Of a stretch of 64,000 nt of DNA, positions 38,109 to 46,531 are shown piece after piece. Numbering within the stretch: the stretch's first letter is position 1; each line of letters opens with the position of its first letter. The stretch covers positions 85,846 to 149,845 of the forward strand of contig NZ_MXPU01000017.1 of assembly GCF_002204185.1 (NCBI RefSeq), given 5' to 3'. The position numbers were made by a program, and so were the translations under genes. The notes beneath the pieces were generated by a model, which saw nothing but the letters and a program-made list of their open reading frames with translations, ran no database searches and was not told where the DNA came from. The DNA comes from Rhizobium esperanzae. Its GTDB lineage: Bacteria > Pseudomonadota > Alphaproteobacteria > Rhizobiales > Rhizobiaceae.

Positions 38109-38413
38109 GACCCCTCCCATGGGTCTTCCCAGAATAGTCTAACTTTTTTAGAGTTTTTTGTCGCGTATAGTCGTCTCCCGAAGAAGTAAATTCGGGCAGC
38201 TTCGACGTTTTGACGCGGCAGCGCACCCTATATCGTCTCCAATCTTCATCAATACTCAAAACGGGTAAAGGATGACGGGGAATCATAATCATTTATGGTC
38301 AAGGGGTGTCGGTCCGACACGTTGGCTGCTGCGGTTCCGTCGCAATACTGACCGCTCGCTGCAGGTCCGATCGCGCCCTTGCTCCTCCCGGCATGCTCAG
38401 GCATTGTTGCTGC

Positions 38414-39471
38414 ATGAGGAGAATTTTCGTCTTGCTGCTGGCACGGGTTGCGTGCTCGCCGACCAAGCCTTCTATCCGGCGAAGTCGGGCAATACAGCCG
38501 CACCGGTGCTGACGGTCTATTCTTCGCTCGACGAGCCCTTGGCACAGCCGATGATCCGGGGGTTCCAGGAGGCCAATCCTGATGTCGCGGTCAGATATGA
38601 GGATATGCTGACCGGTGACATCTACGACCGGATCGTCAGGGAAACGGATGCCGGCGGCAAAACGGCGGATTTTGCCTTTTCCTCGGCGATGGACCTGCAG
38701 GTGAAGCTTTCCAACGACGGCTATGCGCAGGTCAGCAATCTGCCGATGAGTGCTGCCTGGCCGAAATGGGCGAATTGGCGCAATACCGCCTATGCGCTGA
38801 CCTTCGAACCGGCGGTGTTCGTCTATCACAAGCCGAGCTTCGCGCACGAGCCGGTGCCGAGCTCGCGGGCGGAACTCGTCGACTATCTGAAGCGTAAGGG
38901 CAATGCGGTCTATGGCCGGATCAGCACTTACGATATCGAGCGCTCCGGTGTCGGCTTTCTCTTCATGGCGCGCGACCAGGAGCAATTCGGCGACATTTGG
39001 TCGGTGATCGGCGCGATGGGCGCGGCCGGCGTCAAACTTTACTCGACGAGCTCGGCGATCCTCGAACGCGTGGCCGACGGACGCTTCGTGCTCGGCTATA
39101 ATATTCTCGGTTCCTACGCCGCTGACTGGGCTTCGCGGCACCCCGATGTCGGCATCGTGCTGCCGAAGGACTATACGGTGGTGATGTCGCGGATCGGGCT
39201 GGTGCCGCAGGCTGCGGCCGAGCCGGAACTCGGGCGCCGCTACCTTGCCTTTTTCATGTCGAAGGTGGGCCAGACAATCATGGCGCGCGAGCTGCAGATC
39301 CCAGCCGTCAGCCCGGAGGTGGCGGGGGAAAACACTGCCAATACGCTGCAGGAACTGCTCGGCGCCCAACTCCGACCGGTGCCGGTCAGTCCCGGGCTGA
39401 TGGTCTATCTCGACCAGGTAAAGCGTGCGCGGCTGATCGCCCATTGGAACGAGGTTCTGCGGGCGCAGTGA
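38414..39471 (+). CDS. Periplasmic ABC-type (iron(III)-like) solute-binding protein with apparent frameshift in the signal peptide
   Basis: From 38452 a single frame encodes about 339 residues of a mature binding protein, starting around LADQAFYPAKSG and containing LTVYSSLDEPLAQPMIRGF, typical of the AfuA/FutA class. No hydrophobic leader exists in that frame. A perfect leader, MRRIFVLLLARVA, starts at the ATG at 38414 one frame over and would join at about 38450 if one base were restored. Either the gene has lost a base or the sequence has an error there. Homologues are often linked to TctDE kinases, as here, and may help the sensor perceive its ligand. Confidence 0.75.
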
Positions 39472-39580
39472 AGAAGGCCAGCTTTCGGCCGCTTCATGAC
39501 CTCAATATCTGTTACACCTCGGCGGGCTGCTGGCCCAATTACGGCAAAAAAGTGGCTTCTCCTTCTGGATATCTTGCCGA

Positions 39581-39596
39581 TGTCAGCTAGATGACA
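39581..39596. promoter_or_regulatory. Inverted repeat upstream of tctC, candidate operator
   Basis: TGTCA-N6-TGACA at 39581-39596, in the 292-bp gap before tctC. A second inverted repeat TTCTCCG/CGGAGAA lies at 39624-39643. Position suits control of the tct operon, perhaps by the nearby response regulator, but no promoter elements were confirmed. Confidence 0.35.
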
Positions 39597-39763
39597 GGTT
39601 GTTGTGGTGGCTTTGGCTACTTCTTCTCCGTGGAGGCGGAGAATTGAAGCCTTGGGAGGCATTCCGCTCGTCATTCAGGACAACTGCGTCCGCTGGCCGG
39701 CCACCCTCCCGATTCACTTGAGAATAACAGGCGGTTCGCTCAGCCGCCCACGGAGGACACATC

Positions 39764-40708
39764 GTGAAGCACACGTTCATCGCAACCATTCTCGCAGCCG
39801 CCATCGCGCTGCCGGCCTATGCGGCCGACTACACCATCATCGCGCCGGCCGCTCCCGGCGGCGGGTGGGACCAGACGGCCCGTTCGCTGCAGGCTGCGCT
39901 GCAGCAGGAGAAGATCGCCGGCAACGTGCAGGTCCAGAACGTTCCCGGCGCCGGCGGCACCATCGGCCTTGCGCAGTTTGCCAGCCAGGCTGCCGGCAAT
40001 CCGAATTCGCTGATCGTCGGCGGCTACGTCATGGTCGGCGCCATCCTCACCAACAAGTCGCCGGTGACGCTGAAGGACGTTACGCCGATCGCCCGTCTGA
40101 CCGGCGAATATGAGGCCGTTGTCGTTCCCGCCTCGTCCGATATCAAGACGATGGCCGATCTGGTCGCGGCGCTGAAGAAGGATCCGGGTTCGGTTTCCTG
40201 GGGCGGCGGCTCGGCCGGCGGCACAGACCACATCACCGCAGGCCTGATCGCCAAGGCTTCCGGCGTCGACCCGACGAAGATCAACTATGTCGCCTTCTCC
40301 GGCGGCGGTGAAGCGCTGGCCGCCATTCTCGGCAACCAGGTCACAGCAGGCATTTCGAGCTACAGCGAGTTCGAATCGCAGGTAAAGGCAGGCATGCTCC
40401 GTCTCCTCGCCGTCTCCAGCGACAAGCGTATCGACGGCGTCGATGCCCCGACGCTGAAGGAAGCCGGCACAGACGTCAGCATCCAGAACTGGCGCATGGT
40501 CGCCGCAGCCCCCGGCCTGTCGGACGACGAGGTCGCCAAGATCACCGCCGATTTCGAGAAGCTGCACAGCTCCGCCACCTGGCAGGAGACCCTGAAGACC
40601 AAGGGCTGGGCCGACACCTATCTGTCCGGCGATGCCTTCAAGGCGCAGCTCGAAAAGGACGTCTCCGCCACCGAGGGCATTCTTAAAGAGATCGGACTTG
40701 TTCAATGA
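39764..40708 (+). CDS. tctC: Tripartite tricarboxylate transporter substrate-binding protein
   Basis: A 314-residue periplasmic receptor of the TctC/Bug family. Signal peptide ends at LPAYA-ADYTI; the mature part shows IIAPAAPGGGWDQTARSLQ, the family carboxylate-binding loop. GTG start at 39764 preceded by CGGAGGACAC. First gene of tctCBA, with the 4-bp ATGA overlap into tctB. Citrate or other tri/dicarboxylates are likely ligands by family. Confidence 0.93.
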   Translation: MKHTFIATILAAAIALPAYAADYTIIAPAAPGGGWDQTARSLQAALQQEKIAGNVQVQNVPGAGGTIGLAQFASQAAGNPNSLIVGGYVMVGAILTNKSPVTLKDVTPIARLTGEYEAVVVPASSDIKTMADLVAALKKDPGSVSWGGGSAGGTDHITAGLIAKASGVDPTKINYVAFSGGGEALAAILGNQVTAGISSYSEFESQVKAGMLRLLAVSSDKRIDGVDAPTLKEAGTDVSIQNWRMVAAAPGLSDDEVAKITADFEKLHSSATWQETLKTKGWADTYLSGDAFKAQLEKDVSATEGILKEIGLVQ

Positions 40709-41196
40709 GCGAGGATAACACCTCCTCGGCAACCGAGCGCCGCCCTGATCGGGCGGCGTTCATCATTGCCGTTTTCCTCTTCGTCATCGCGGGTGTGATG
40801 GCCTGGGATGCAACGCATCTGAAAACGATTGCACAGTATGCCCGCATCGGTCCGGCAACCGTGCCGGAGGTGGTGGCGTTCGGGCTTTTCTGTCTTGGCG
40901 TCTGGACCGTCGCCGAGGCCTGGCGCGGCGAGTTCCCGGAGCGGGACAAGCAAGAAGTGGCGCCCGTCATCTGGATCGTCGCCGGTCTTGTCTGTCAAAT
41001 GCTGCTTCTGCGCGTTGCCGGCTTCTCGATTGCGACCGGTATCCTGTTTGCGCTGACCGCACGCGGCTTCGGCAAACGCAGGCTCTGGATCTCGCTGCCG
41101 ATCGGCATCGTTTTCAGCTTCGTCGTCTGGGCGATCTTCTCGCAGCTCCTACAGCTGACGCTGCCGGCCGGCCCGCTCGAACATCTGTTCTTCTGA
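40705..41196 (+). CDS. tctB: Tripartite tricarboxylate transporter small membrane subunit
   Basis: A 163-residue protein with four hydrophobic segments, standard for TctB. It spans the membrane alongside TctA and is needed for uptake. The start overlaps the tctC stop, so translation is coupled. Sequence is poorly conserved in this family, and the assignment rests on size, topology and position. Confidence 0.9.
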   Translation: MSEDNTSSATERRPDRAAFIIAVFLFVIAGVMAWDATHLKTIAQYARIGPATVPEVVAFGLFCLGVWTVAEAWRGEFPERDKQEVAPVIWIVAGLVCQMLLLRVAGFSIATGILFALTARGFGKRRLWISLPIGIVFSFVVWAIFSQLLQLTLPAGPLEHLFF

Positions 41197-41283
41197 CCGC
41201 GCGGGACGCGCTGTCAGCTCTTTTGATTTTTCGCGGCGACCGATTGCGAAGGCACGGACGGAAGCGCCGCCTGGGACACCAAG

Positions 41284-42801
41284 ATGAGCACATTCGAATT
41301 CCTATGGCAGGGTATCCTGGTTGCGATGCAGCCGATGAACCTGGTTTATGCGCTGGTCGGCGTGACGCTCGGCACTGCCGTCGGCGTCTTGCCCGGCATT
41401 GGCCCGGCGCTCACCGTGGCGCTGCTGTTGCCGGCCACCTACAAGCTCGATCCGGGCGGCTCGCTGATCATGTTCGCCGGCATCTATTACGGCGGCATGT
41501 ATGGCGGTTCGACGACGTCGATCCTGCTCAATACGCCAGGTGAAAGCGCCTCGATCGTCACCGCGCTCGAGGGCAACAAGATGGCGCGCGCCGGGCGCGG
41601 CGGACCGGCGCTGGCGACGGCGGCGATCGGCTCCTTCGTCGCCGGGCTCATCGCAACGCTCGGGCTCGCCTTCATCGCGCCCTATATCGTTAAGCTGGCG
41701 CTGGTCTTCGGGCCGCGTGAATATTTCGCGCTGATGGTGCTCGCCTTCGTTACCGTCTCCTCCGCCTTCGGGGATTCGGCGCTGCGAGGCCTGACCGCGC
41801 TGTTCATCGGTTTCGCGCTTGCCATGGTCGGCATCGACCAGCAGACGGGGCAGGCGAGGCTTTCCTTCGGCATTCCCGACCTGCTCGACGGCGTCGAGGT
41901 GACGACGCTTGCCGTGGCGATGTTCGCTATCGGCGAGACGCTCTATATCGCAGCGCAGGGCAACCGGTCCGCGGAGCAGGTAGAGGCGGTCAAGGGTTCG
42001 CTCTGGATGAACGCGCAGGACTGGTCACGTTCGTGGAAGCCCTGGCTTCGCGGCACGCTGATCGGCTTCCCGATCGGCGCGATGCCGGCGGGCGGCGCTG
42101 AAATCGGCACGTTCCTGTCCTACTCGACCGAAAAGCGGCTGGCGAAGAACCCGGAAGAGTTCGGCCATGGCGCGATCGAAGGCGTGGCCGGACCGGAGGC
42201 GGCGAACAATGCGTCCGCCGCCGGCACGCTGGTGCCCCTCCTGACCCTCGGCCTGCCGACAACGGCGACGGCGGCAATCATGCTCGCCGGCTTCCAGCAA
42301 TACGGATTGCAGCCGGGGCCGCTCCTGTTTGCCACCAATCCGCAGCTCGTCTGGGGGCTGATCGCCAGCCTGCTCATCGCCAATGCAATGCTGCTCGTCT
42401 TGAACCTGCCGATGATCGGGCTCTGGGTGCGGCTGCTGACCATTCCGAAGCCGTGGCTCTATGCCGGCATCCTGCTGTTTGCAACGCTCGGAACGATCGG
42501 CGCCAATCCTTCCGTGTTCGAGCTCGGCATGCTGCTGGCCTTCGGTCTGCTCGGCTATGTGATGCGGCTATTCGGCTATCCGATCGCCCCTGCTGTCGTC
42601 GGCCTTATCCTCGGGCCGCTGGCCGAGCAGCAGCTGCGCCGCGCGCTGGCAATCAGCCAGGGCGATGTGACGACGCTGGTGATGTCGCCGATCGCGGCAG
42701 GCCTGCTCATCGTTGCGGCGGCCGCTTTCCTGATCCCGCTGATCCTGCGCATCCGCGGTCGGGGCCAGGTGCTGTCGCAACTGGCGGCAAACGAAGATTA
42801 A
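41284..42801 (+). CDS. tctA: Tripartite tricarboxylate transporter large membrane subunit
   Basis: A 505-residue permease with about 11-12 membrane helices. Signatures of TctA are GVLPGIGPALTVALLLP and YGGMYGGSTTSILLNTPGE in the first half and the related GFPIGAMPAGGAEIGTFLSY in the second, reflecting the internal duplication. It is the proton- or sodium-coupled pore subunit. Separated from tctB by 87 bp and followed by a strong terminator at 42831. Confidence 0.95.
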   Translation: MSTFEFLWQGILVAMQPMNLVYALVGVTLGTAVGVLPGIGPALTVALLLPATYKLDPGGSLIMFAGIYYGGMYGGSTTSILLNTPGESASIVTALEGNKMARAGRGGPALATAAIGSFVAGLIATLGLAFIAPYIVKLALVFGPREYFALMVLAFVTVSSAFGDSALRGLTALFIGFALAMVGIDQQTGQARLSFGIPDLLDGVEVTTLAVAMFAIGETLYIAAQGNRSAEQVEAVKGSLWMNAQDWSRSWKPWLRGTLIGFPIGAMPAGGAEIGTFLSYSTEKRLAKNPEEFGHGAIEGVAGPEAANNASAAGTLVPLLTLGLPTTATAAIMLAGFQQYGLQPGPLLFATNPQLVWGLIASLLIANAMLLVLNLPMIGLWVRLLTIPKPWLYAGILLFATLGTIGANPSVFELGMLLAFGLLGYVMRLFGYPIAPAVVGLILGPLAEQQLRRALAISQGDVTTLVMSPIAAGLLIVAAAAFLIPLILRIRGRGQVLSQLAANED

Positions 42802-42830
42802 AAGAAAAAGACAACCTTACCCCTGCCTGG

Positions 42831-42868
42831 AGGCCGGCCATGGAAACATGCGCCGGCCTCTTCTTTTT
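42831..42868 (+). terminator. Terminator of the tctCBA operon
   Basis: AGGCCGGC (42831-42838) pairs with GCCGGCCT (42852-42859) and is followed by CTTCTTTTT. It lies about 30 bp beyond the tctA stop. Confidence 0.88.
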
Positions 42869-42958
42869 GCATGGCTGCGGTGATTTTCCCTGCATTGTCG
42901 ATGCGCGCGCGCACTGCCATCTACGAGTGGTCACTCATAGAGCAAGAGGAACAGGACA

Positions 42959-43129
42959 ATGTCCGCCATCCGCAATTCAGTCCAGACCGGCTTCCTGGGC
43001 CGCGCATTTGCTGCGCTGAGCGCTGCCAATGCCGTCAGCGCTGCTGTCGAAGCTGGCCGCCGTCCGCGCGCCCGCGACCTCAAGGAGCTTGGCATCGACC
43101 CGGCCTCCTTCGGTCGGGTCATCCGCTAA
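42959..43129 (+). CDS. Small basic protein, DUF1127-like C-terminus
   Basis: A 56-residue open frame with a good ribosome site (AAGAGGAACAGG) before the ATG. The C-terminal part reads GRRPRARDLKELGIDPASF, similar in layout to the Arg-rich DUF1127 tail found in many rhizobial small proteins that respond to nutrient or phosphate status. It is followed by its own terminator at 43157. Function unknown; RNA binding by the Arg-rich tail is possible. Confidence 0.7.
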   Translation: MSAIRNSVQTGFLGRAFAALSAANAVSAAVEAGRRPRARDLKELGIDPASFGRVIR

Positions 43130-43156
43130 GCCGTTCAAGCCATGCAGGAATGAAAC

Positions 43157-43187
43157 AGCCCGCAACCGGATGGTCGCGGGCTTTATC
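43157..43187 (+). terminator. Terminator after the small basic protein gene
   Basis: AGCCCGC (43157-43163) and GCGGGCT (43176-43182), extended inside by ACC/GGT, followed by TTAT. It lies 27 bp after the stop codon. Confidence 0.75.
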
Positions 43188-43245
43188 TTGTCTGAGCAAT
43201 GGCCGCAACGCTGAGGCGCGTCGCGACCTTCAATTGTCTGCCACG

Positions 43246-44337
43246 TCAAGCGTGCAGTTCTTCCCGCCGGTCGGCGTGATCTTCCGCCCGCTCCCGCTTG
43301 TTGTGGCGGATCGACGACCAGAGTGACAGGCCGATCAGAGCCGCGCCGCCGAGGCCGGTGATCACTTCGGGAATGTGCACCAGGGTTTGCGCATACATGA
43401 TCACCGCGAGGATCAGGATGGCGTAGAAGGCGCCATGTTCGAGATAGCGGTATTCGGCAAGCGTTCCCTTCTCCACCAGCATGATGGTCATCGAGCGCAC
43501 GTACATGGCGCCGATGCCGAGGCCGATCGCGATGACGAAGAGATTCTGCGTCAAGGCGAAGGCGCCGATGACGCCGTCGAAGGAGAAGCTTGCATCCAGC
43601 ACCTCCAGATAGATGAAGGCGCCGAGGCCGCCCTTGGCGGCAGCGCTCATCGTCTGCTGCGACGCATCGAGCAACTCGCCGACGACTTCGACCGCGAGGA
43701 AGGTGAGCAGGCCGTAGATGGCGCAATGGACGAAGACGCTGGCTTCCTCCCCGCCGATCAGCCAGGAGAAGACAAGCATCAGCGCCAGCACGAAGGCGAT
43801 CTCGATGCCCCTGATGGTGGCCGAGCGCGCCATCACCTTTTCCAGGCCGCGAAGCCAATGGATCTTCTTCTCATGGTCGAAGAAATAGCTGAGGCCGACC
43901 ATCATCAGGAACGTGCCGCCGAAGGCTGCGATCGGCAGATGCGCATCGTTCATAATGCGGGCATATTCCTCGGGTTCACGGGCGGCCAGCACCAGCGCAT
44001 CCCAGGGGCCGATCCGTGCCGCGATCGCGACGATCGCCAGCGGGAAGACGATGCGCATGCCAAAGACGGCAATGACGATGCCCCAGGTGAGGAATCGTTT
44101 CTGCCAGACCGGCGTCATCTCCTTCAGCTTGTTGGCGTTGACGATGGCATTGTCGAAGGAGAGCGAGATCTCCAGCACCGCAAGCACGGCACAGATGAAG
44201 AAGACGGTCGCCATGCCGCCGATCGTGCCGGTCGTCTGCCAACCAAGCACGGCGCCGAGAACTAGGCCGAGAGCCGTGACGATAAAGGCCCAACGGAAAT
44301 AGCCGAGCGAGGATTTATCGGTCTGGGACTGGTTCAT
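43246..44337 (-). CDS. DUF475 (TerC-like) integral membrane protein
   Basis: A 363-residue protein with about nine membrane helices. Family motifs EISLSFDNAIVNA and YLEVLDASFSFDGVIGAFA carry paired acidic residues inside helices, as in TerC-type metal or tellurium-resistance proteins. The ATG at 44337 with GAGGTG upstream is preferred to a TTG at 44355. Metal export or metal-homeostasis roles are suggested for relatives; none is shown for DUF475 itself. Monocistronic on the minus strand. Confidence 0.88.
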   Translation of the reverse strand: MNQSQTDKSSLGYFRWAFIVTALGLVLGAVLGWQTTGTIGGMATVFFICAVLAVLEISLSFDNAIVNANKLKEMTPVWQKRFLTWGIVIAVFGMRIVFPLAIVAIAARIGPWDALVLAAREPEEYARIMNDAHLPIAAFGGTFLMMVGLSYFFDHEKKIHWLRGLEKVMARSATIRGIEIAFVLALMLVFSWLIGGEEASVFVHCAIYGLLTFLAVEVVGELLDASQQTMSAAAKGGLGAFIYLEVLDASFSFDGVIGAFALTQNLFVIAIGLGIGAMYVRSMTIMLVEKGTLAEYRYLEHGAFYAILILAVIMYAQTLVHIPEVITGLGGAALIGLSLWSSIRHNKRERAEDHADRREELHA

Positions 44338-44629
44338 GGCCGCACCTCGCAGCAAGGCTTGCTGGAGAGGGTAGAATTAGTGGAAAAACGCGGCATGCCA
44401 CAACGGGCATGCTGACGAGGCATGGTGAGCTTTTTCATCGATGAAAAATCCGCCGGCTGAGTTGCAGGCGGTACCGACATCACGAGAGCGCCGTAAAAAC
44501 TCTCGCCAGAGGGGCCCGGCACCAATGTTCCCCGTAGCCGATGTCTGGAAGGCTGCGGGATAGGCCTTAGGTAATCTACTTCCCAAACCAGTCAAGGCCA
44601 AACGCCCCACGGAAAACCGCATAATTTCG

Positions 44630-44654
44630 GGAACCATCCGTCCCCCCGCTCGTT
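44630..44654 (+). promoter_or_regulatory. EcfG/RpoE2-type general stress promoter
   Basis: GGAAC at 44630-44634, exactly 16 bp, then CGTT at 44651-44654. This matches the alphaproteobacterial general-stress sigma consensus GGAAC-N16-CGTT without a mismatch. It lies 30 bp before the ATG of the small gene at 44684. Confidence 0.75.
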
Positions 44655-44683
44655 AAACCCTGGTTGAGCTGAAAAGGATGCCG

Positions 44684-44914
44684 ATGATGCACACTTCGAC
44701 CCATATTCCCGACAAACGTACAGAGGCATCCGACCGCATGAAGCGGGCAAAGCCAAACCGCATGCAGAAGGCACAGGTGCTGCCGCCGCATCACGTCGAC
44801 CTGACGTTGACCCCTGGCGTCTACCACGACATTCACGTGCCGGCACATGTGAGTGGTGGGGACCTCTCCAAGGGTGGTCCCGACATCAAAGGCCATGCGA
44901 AAACCAAGAAATAA
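44684..44914 (+). CDS. Small His/Lys-rich hypothetical protein behind a stress promoter
   Basis: A 76-residue soluble protein starting MMHTSTHIPDKRTEASDR, with a central VLPPHHVDLTLTPGVYHDIH segment and a Lys/Gly tail. AAAAGG lies 6 nt before the ATG at 44684; an ATG at 44678 is too close to it. I do not recognise the family. The perfect EcfG-type promoter just upstream suggests induction in stationary phase, heat or desiccation. The gene at 44976 probably follows in the same transcript. Confidence 0.55.
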   Translation: MMHTSTHIPDKRTEASDRMKRAKPNRMQKAQVLPPHHVDLTLTPGVYHDIHVPAHVSGGDLSKGGPDIKGHAKTKK

Positions 44915-44975
44915 CGGCTATTCCGGAGGCCGCTTCGGCGTGCTGATGGTCGATTCGAAACAGGGTGAGAAACAT

Positions 44976-45155
44976 ATGACAATGAACTTTGTGCCCCGAG
45001 ATATTGTTATTCGGCACGAAAATGAATGGCAGGCCATCCGCGAGGGGGCCGACAAGCGCATCGAGATCGGCAAACGCAAACAGCCGGTCGGTTCGCCCAT
45101 CAGCGGCGCGGCATCGGCCGGGAAAAACGAGCCTTCGGCCGTCAATCCTGAATAA
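44976..45155 (+). CDS. Small hypothetical protein
   Basis: A 59-residue protein starting MTMNFVPRDIVIRHENEWQA, charged and without membrane or signal features. CAGGGTGAG precedes the ATG at 44976. It lies 61 bp after the previous small gene on the same strand, so it may share its stress promoter. Family not recognised. Confidence 0.5.
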   Translation: MTMNFVPRDIVIRHENEWQAIREGADKRIEIGKRKQPVGSPISGAASAGKNEPSAVNPE

Positions 45156-45315
45156 GCGGAAGACAGTTTTGCAGAGATAGGCGCCCGGCAATGCCGTGCG
45201 TTTCGCCGTCTATCAGCCTTTGTGCCAATCAACACGCCGTCAAAGATAACGGCTGACGCCAACCTTTCGGAAAGGATTGGCCAGCGATAATCCCGGCCTC
45301 ACGGGATTCGGACAG

Positions 45316-46035
45316 ATGGCCAAGACAGCGACACGCGGCCGCCGCAAGGCGCCGGCGAGAGGAAAGAGCAGAGCGCGCAGCAGCGGCGGATTGCTGCCCT
45401 GGGCGGTGATCGGCGTTGCAGCGATCGGCGGTATCGTCGCTCACGACAATTGGAAGAGCCTTCAGCCTATGCTTGAACGGCAGTCGGCGCCGATCGCACG
45501 GGAAATGGCGGAGCCGAGACCAGTCGGCAGGAAGGATGTGCCGCCGAAGCAGGTGGCGCTTGCCGCACCGACGCCGAGAGCCGCACAGCCGACGCTGCAG
45601 GCGCAGCCGCTGCCGCCGGCGGCAATCCCGACGCCTATCCAGCCGGTCAAGGCAGTGCCGGCCCCGGCCTCTCCCGGGGCTCAGCAGACGGCGACGGGCG
45701 CCTTCGGCTATTGCGGGCAGGGCGCGCACATCAATTGCGTCGGCGACGGCGGCGTCTTCTGGTACAAGGGCGAAAAGATCATCATTGCCGATATGGCAAG
45801 CCCGGTGGCCGACCAGGCGCGCTGTGATGACGAACGCAGGGTGGCCTTTGCCGCGAAGCTGCGCCTGCTGGCGCTTCTGAACGCCGGCCCCTTCACCATC
45901 GATGCGGCCGGAAAGACCGAGTCCTCAGGCGCGCCGCGGATCGTTTCGCGCGACGGGCGCTCTTTTGGCGTGCAACTGATCAAGGAAGGGCTGGCGCGCC
46001 AGCCGGGGGGCGGCGGCGCGTGGTGCGCCGCCTGA
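45316..46035 (+). CDS. Membrane-anchored, degenerate thermonuclease-like protein
   Basis: A 239-residue protein: basic N-terminus, one membrane helix (about 25-43), a Pro/Ala/Gln-rich linker (about 60-135) and a C-terminal domain resembling staphylococcal nuclease-like OB folds. Where active rhizobial relatives read roughly NCVVDGDTFW and IADIDAPE, this one has NCVGDGGVFW and IADMASPV. The calcium and catalytic acidic positions therefore appear lost and it is probably not a nuclease. Start at 45316 gives a Met followed by the basic stretch; a TTG at 45277 is unlikely. Confidence 0.7.
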   Translation: MAKTATRGRRKAPARGKSRARSSGGLLPWAVIGVAAIGGIVAHDNWKSLQPMLERQSAPIAREMAEPRPVGRKDVPPKQVALAAPTPRAAQPTLQAQPLPPAAIPTPIQPVKAVPAPASPGAQQTATGAFGYCGQGAHINCVGDGGVFWYKGEKIIIADMASPVADQARCDDERRVAFAAKLRLLALLNAGPFTIDAAGKTESSGAPRIVSRDGRSFGVQLIKEGLARQPGGGGAWCAA

Positions 46036-46051
46036 GCTATTTTCCTTTTTT
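46012..46051 (+). terminator. Terminator hairpin inside the last codons of the nuclease-like gene
   Basis: GGCGGCGC (46012-46019) and GCGCCGCC (46025-46032) form an 8-bp stem that encodes the final residues. Past the stop codon comes ATTTTCCTTTTTT. It sits between two convergent genes whose stops nearly touch. Confidence 0.65.
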
Positions 46052-46531
46052 CACCAGCTTGCCGCCGGTGCGGAAGCTGCCGGTGAAGGAGGAGTCCTTG
46101 CTTTCGGCGGTGCATTCGATCGCGATCGGCTCGCCGGCGTAGGGATTGCCGAAGGTGCAAAAGCCGGCGACCTTGACCTGGCCGGTCATCTTGTTGCCGA
46201 CGCCCGTGGTGACGAGGCTCAACGGCAGGCGAGCATTGCCGTTGGAGGCTGGCTTGATGCCGCTGCCGTCGCCCTGGAAGCCGAGCGCCTTTCCATCTGA
46301 AGTGAAGATGAAGGTCACCGAACCGTTGGCCAGCGTGACGCTGGCAAGCTCGTTTTTGCAGCCCTTGGTGGCGTCGAACTTGGCGACGACCAGTCTGGCG
46401 CATTTGCCGGAAAGCGTAATGACGCCAGGAGCGCCGGGAAATGTCTCAGGCGGGGAGGCCGGCGCGGCGGAGGCCGGCAAGGCGAGGACGGCGGCAACAA
46501 AGCCGGCGGCAACAAGCGCGGATAACTTCAT
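46037..46531 (-). CDS. Exported hypothetical protein
   Basis: A 164-residue protein with a signal peptide (start MKLSALVAAGF, cleavage around ASA-APAS). The mature part contains four cysteines, which could form two disulfides, and a Lys-rich C-terminus. Start at 46531 is chosen because it begins the signal sequence directly; an ATG at 46549 adds six residues. Similar small periplasmic proteins are widespread in Rhizobium but uncharacterised. Convergent with the nuclease-like gene. Confidence 0.72.
   Translation of the reverse strand: MKLSALVAAGFVAAVLALPASAAPASPPETFPGAPGVITLSGKCARLVVAKFDATKGCKNELASVTLANGSVTFIFTSDGKALGFQGDGSGIKPASNGNARLPLSLVTTGVGNKMTGQVKVAGFCTFGNPYAGEPIAIECTAESKDSSFTGSFRTGGKLVKKGK

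Noticed and set aside
38121..38413. Weak TTTGAC...CTATAT pair upstream of the binding-protein gene as a promoter
   Set aside because: The spacing between the boxes is about 13 bp, too short for sigma70, so it was not annotated.
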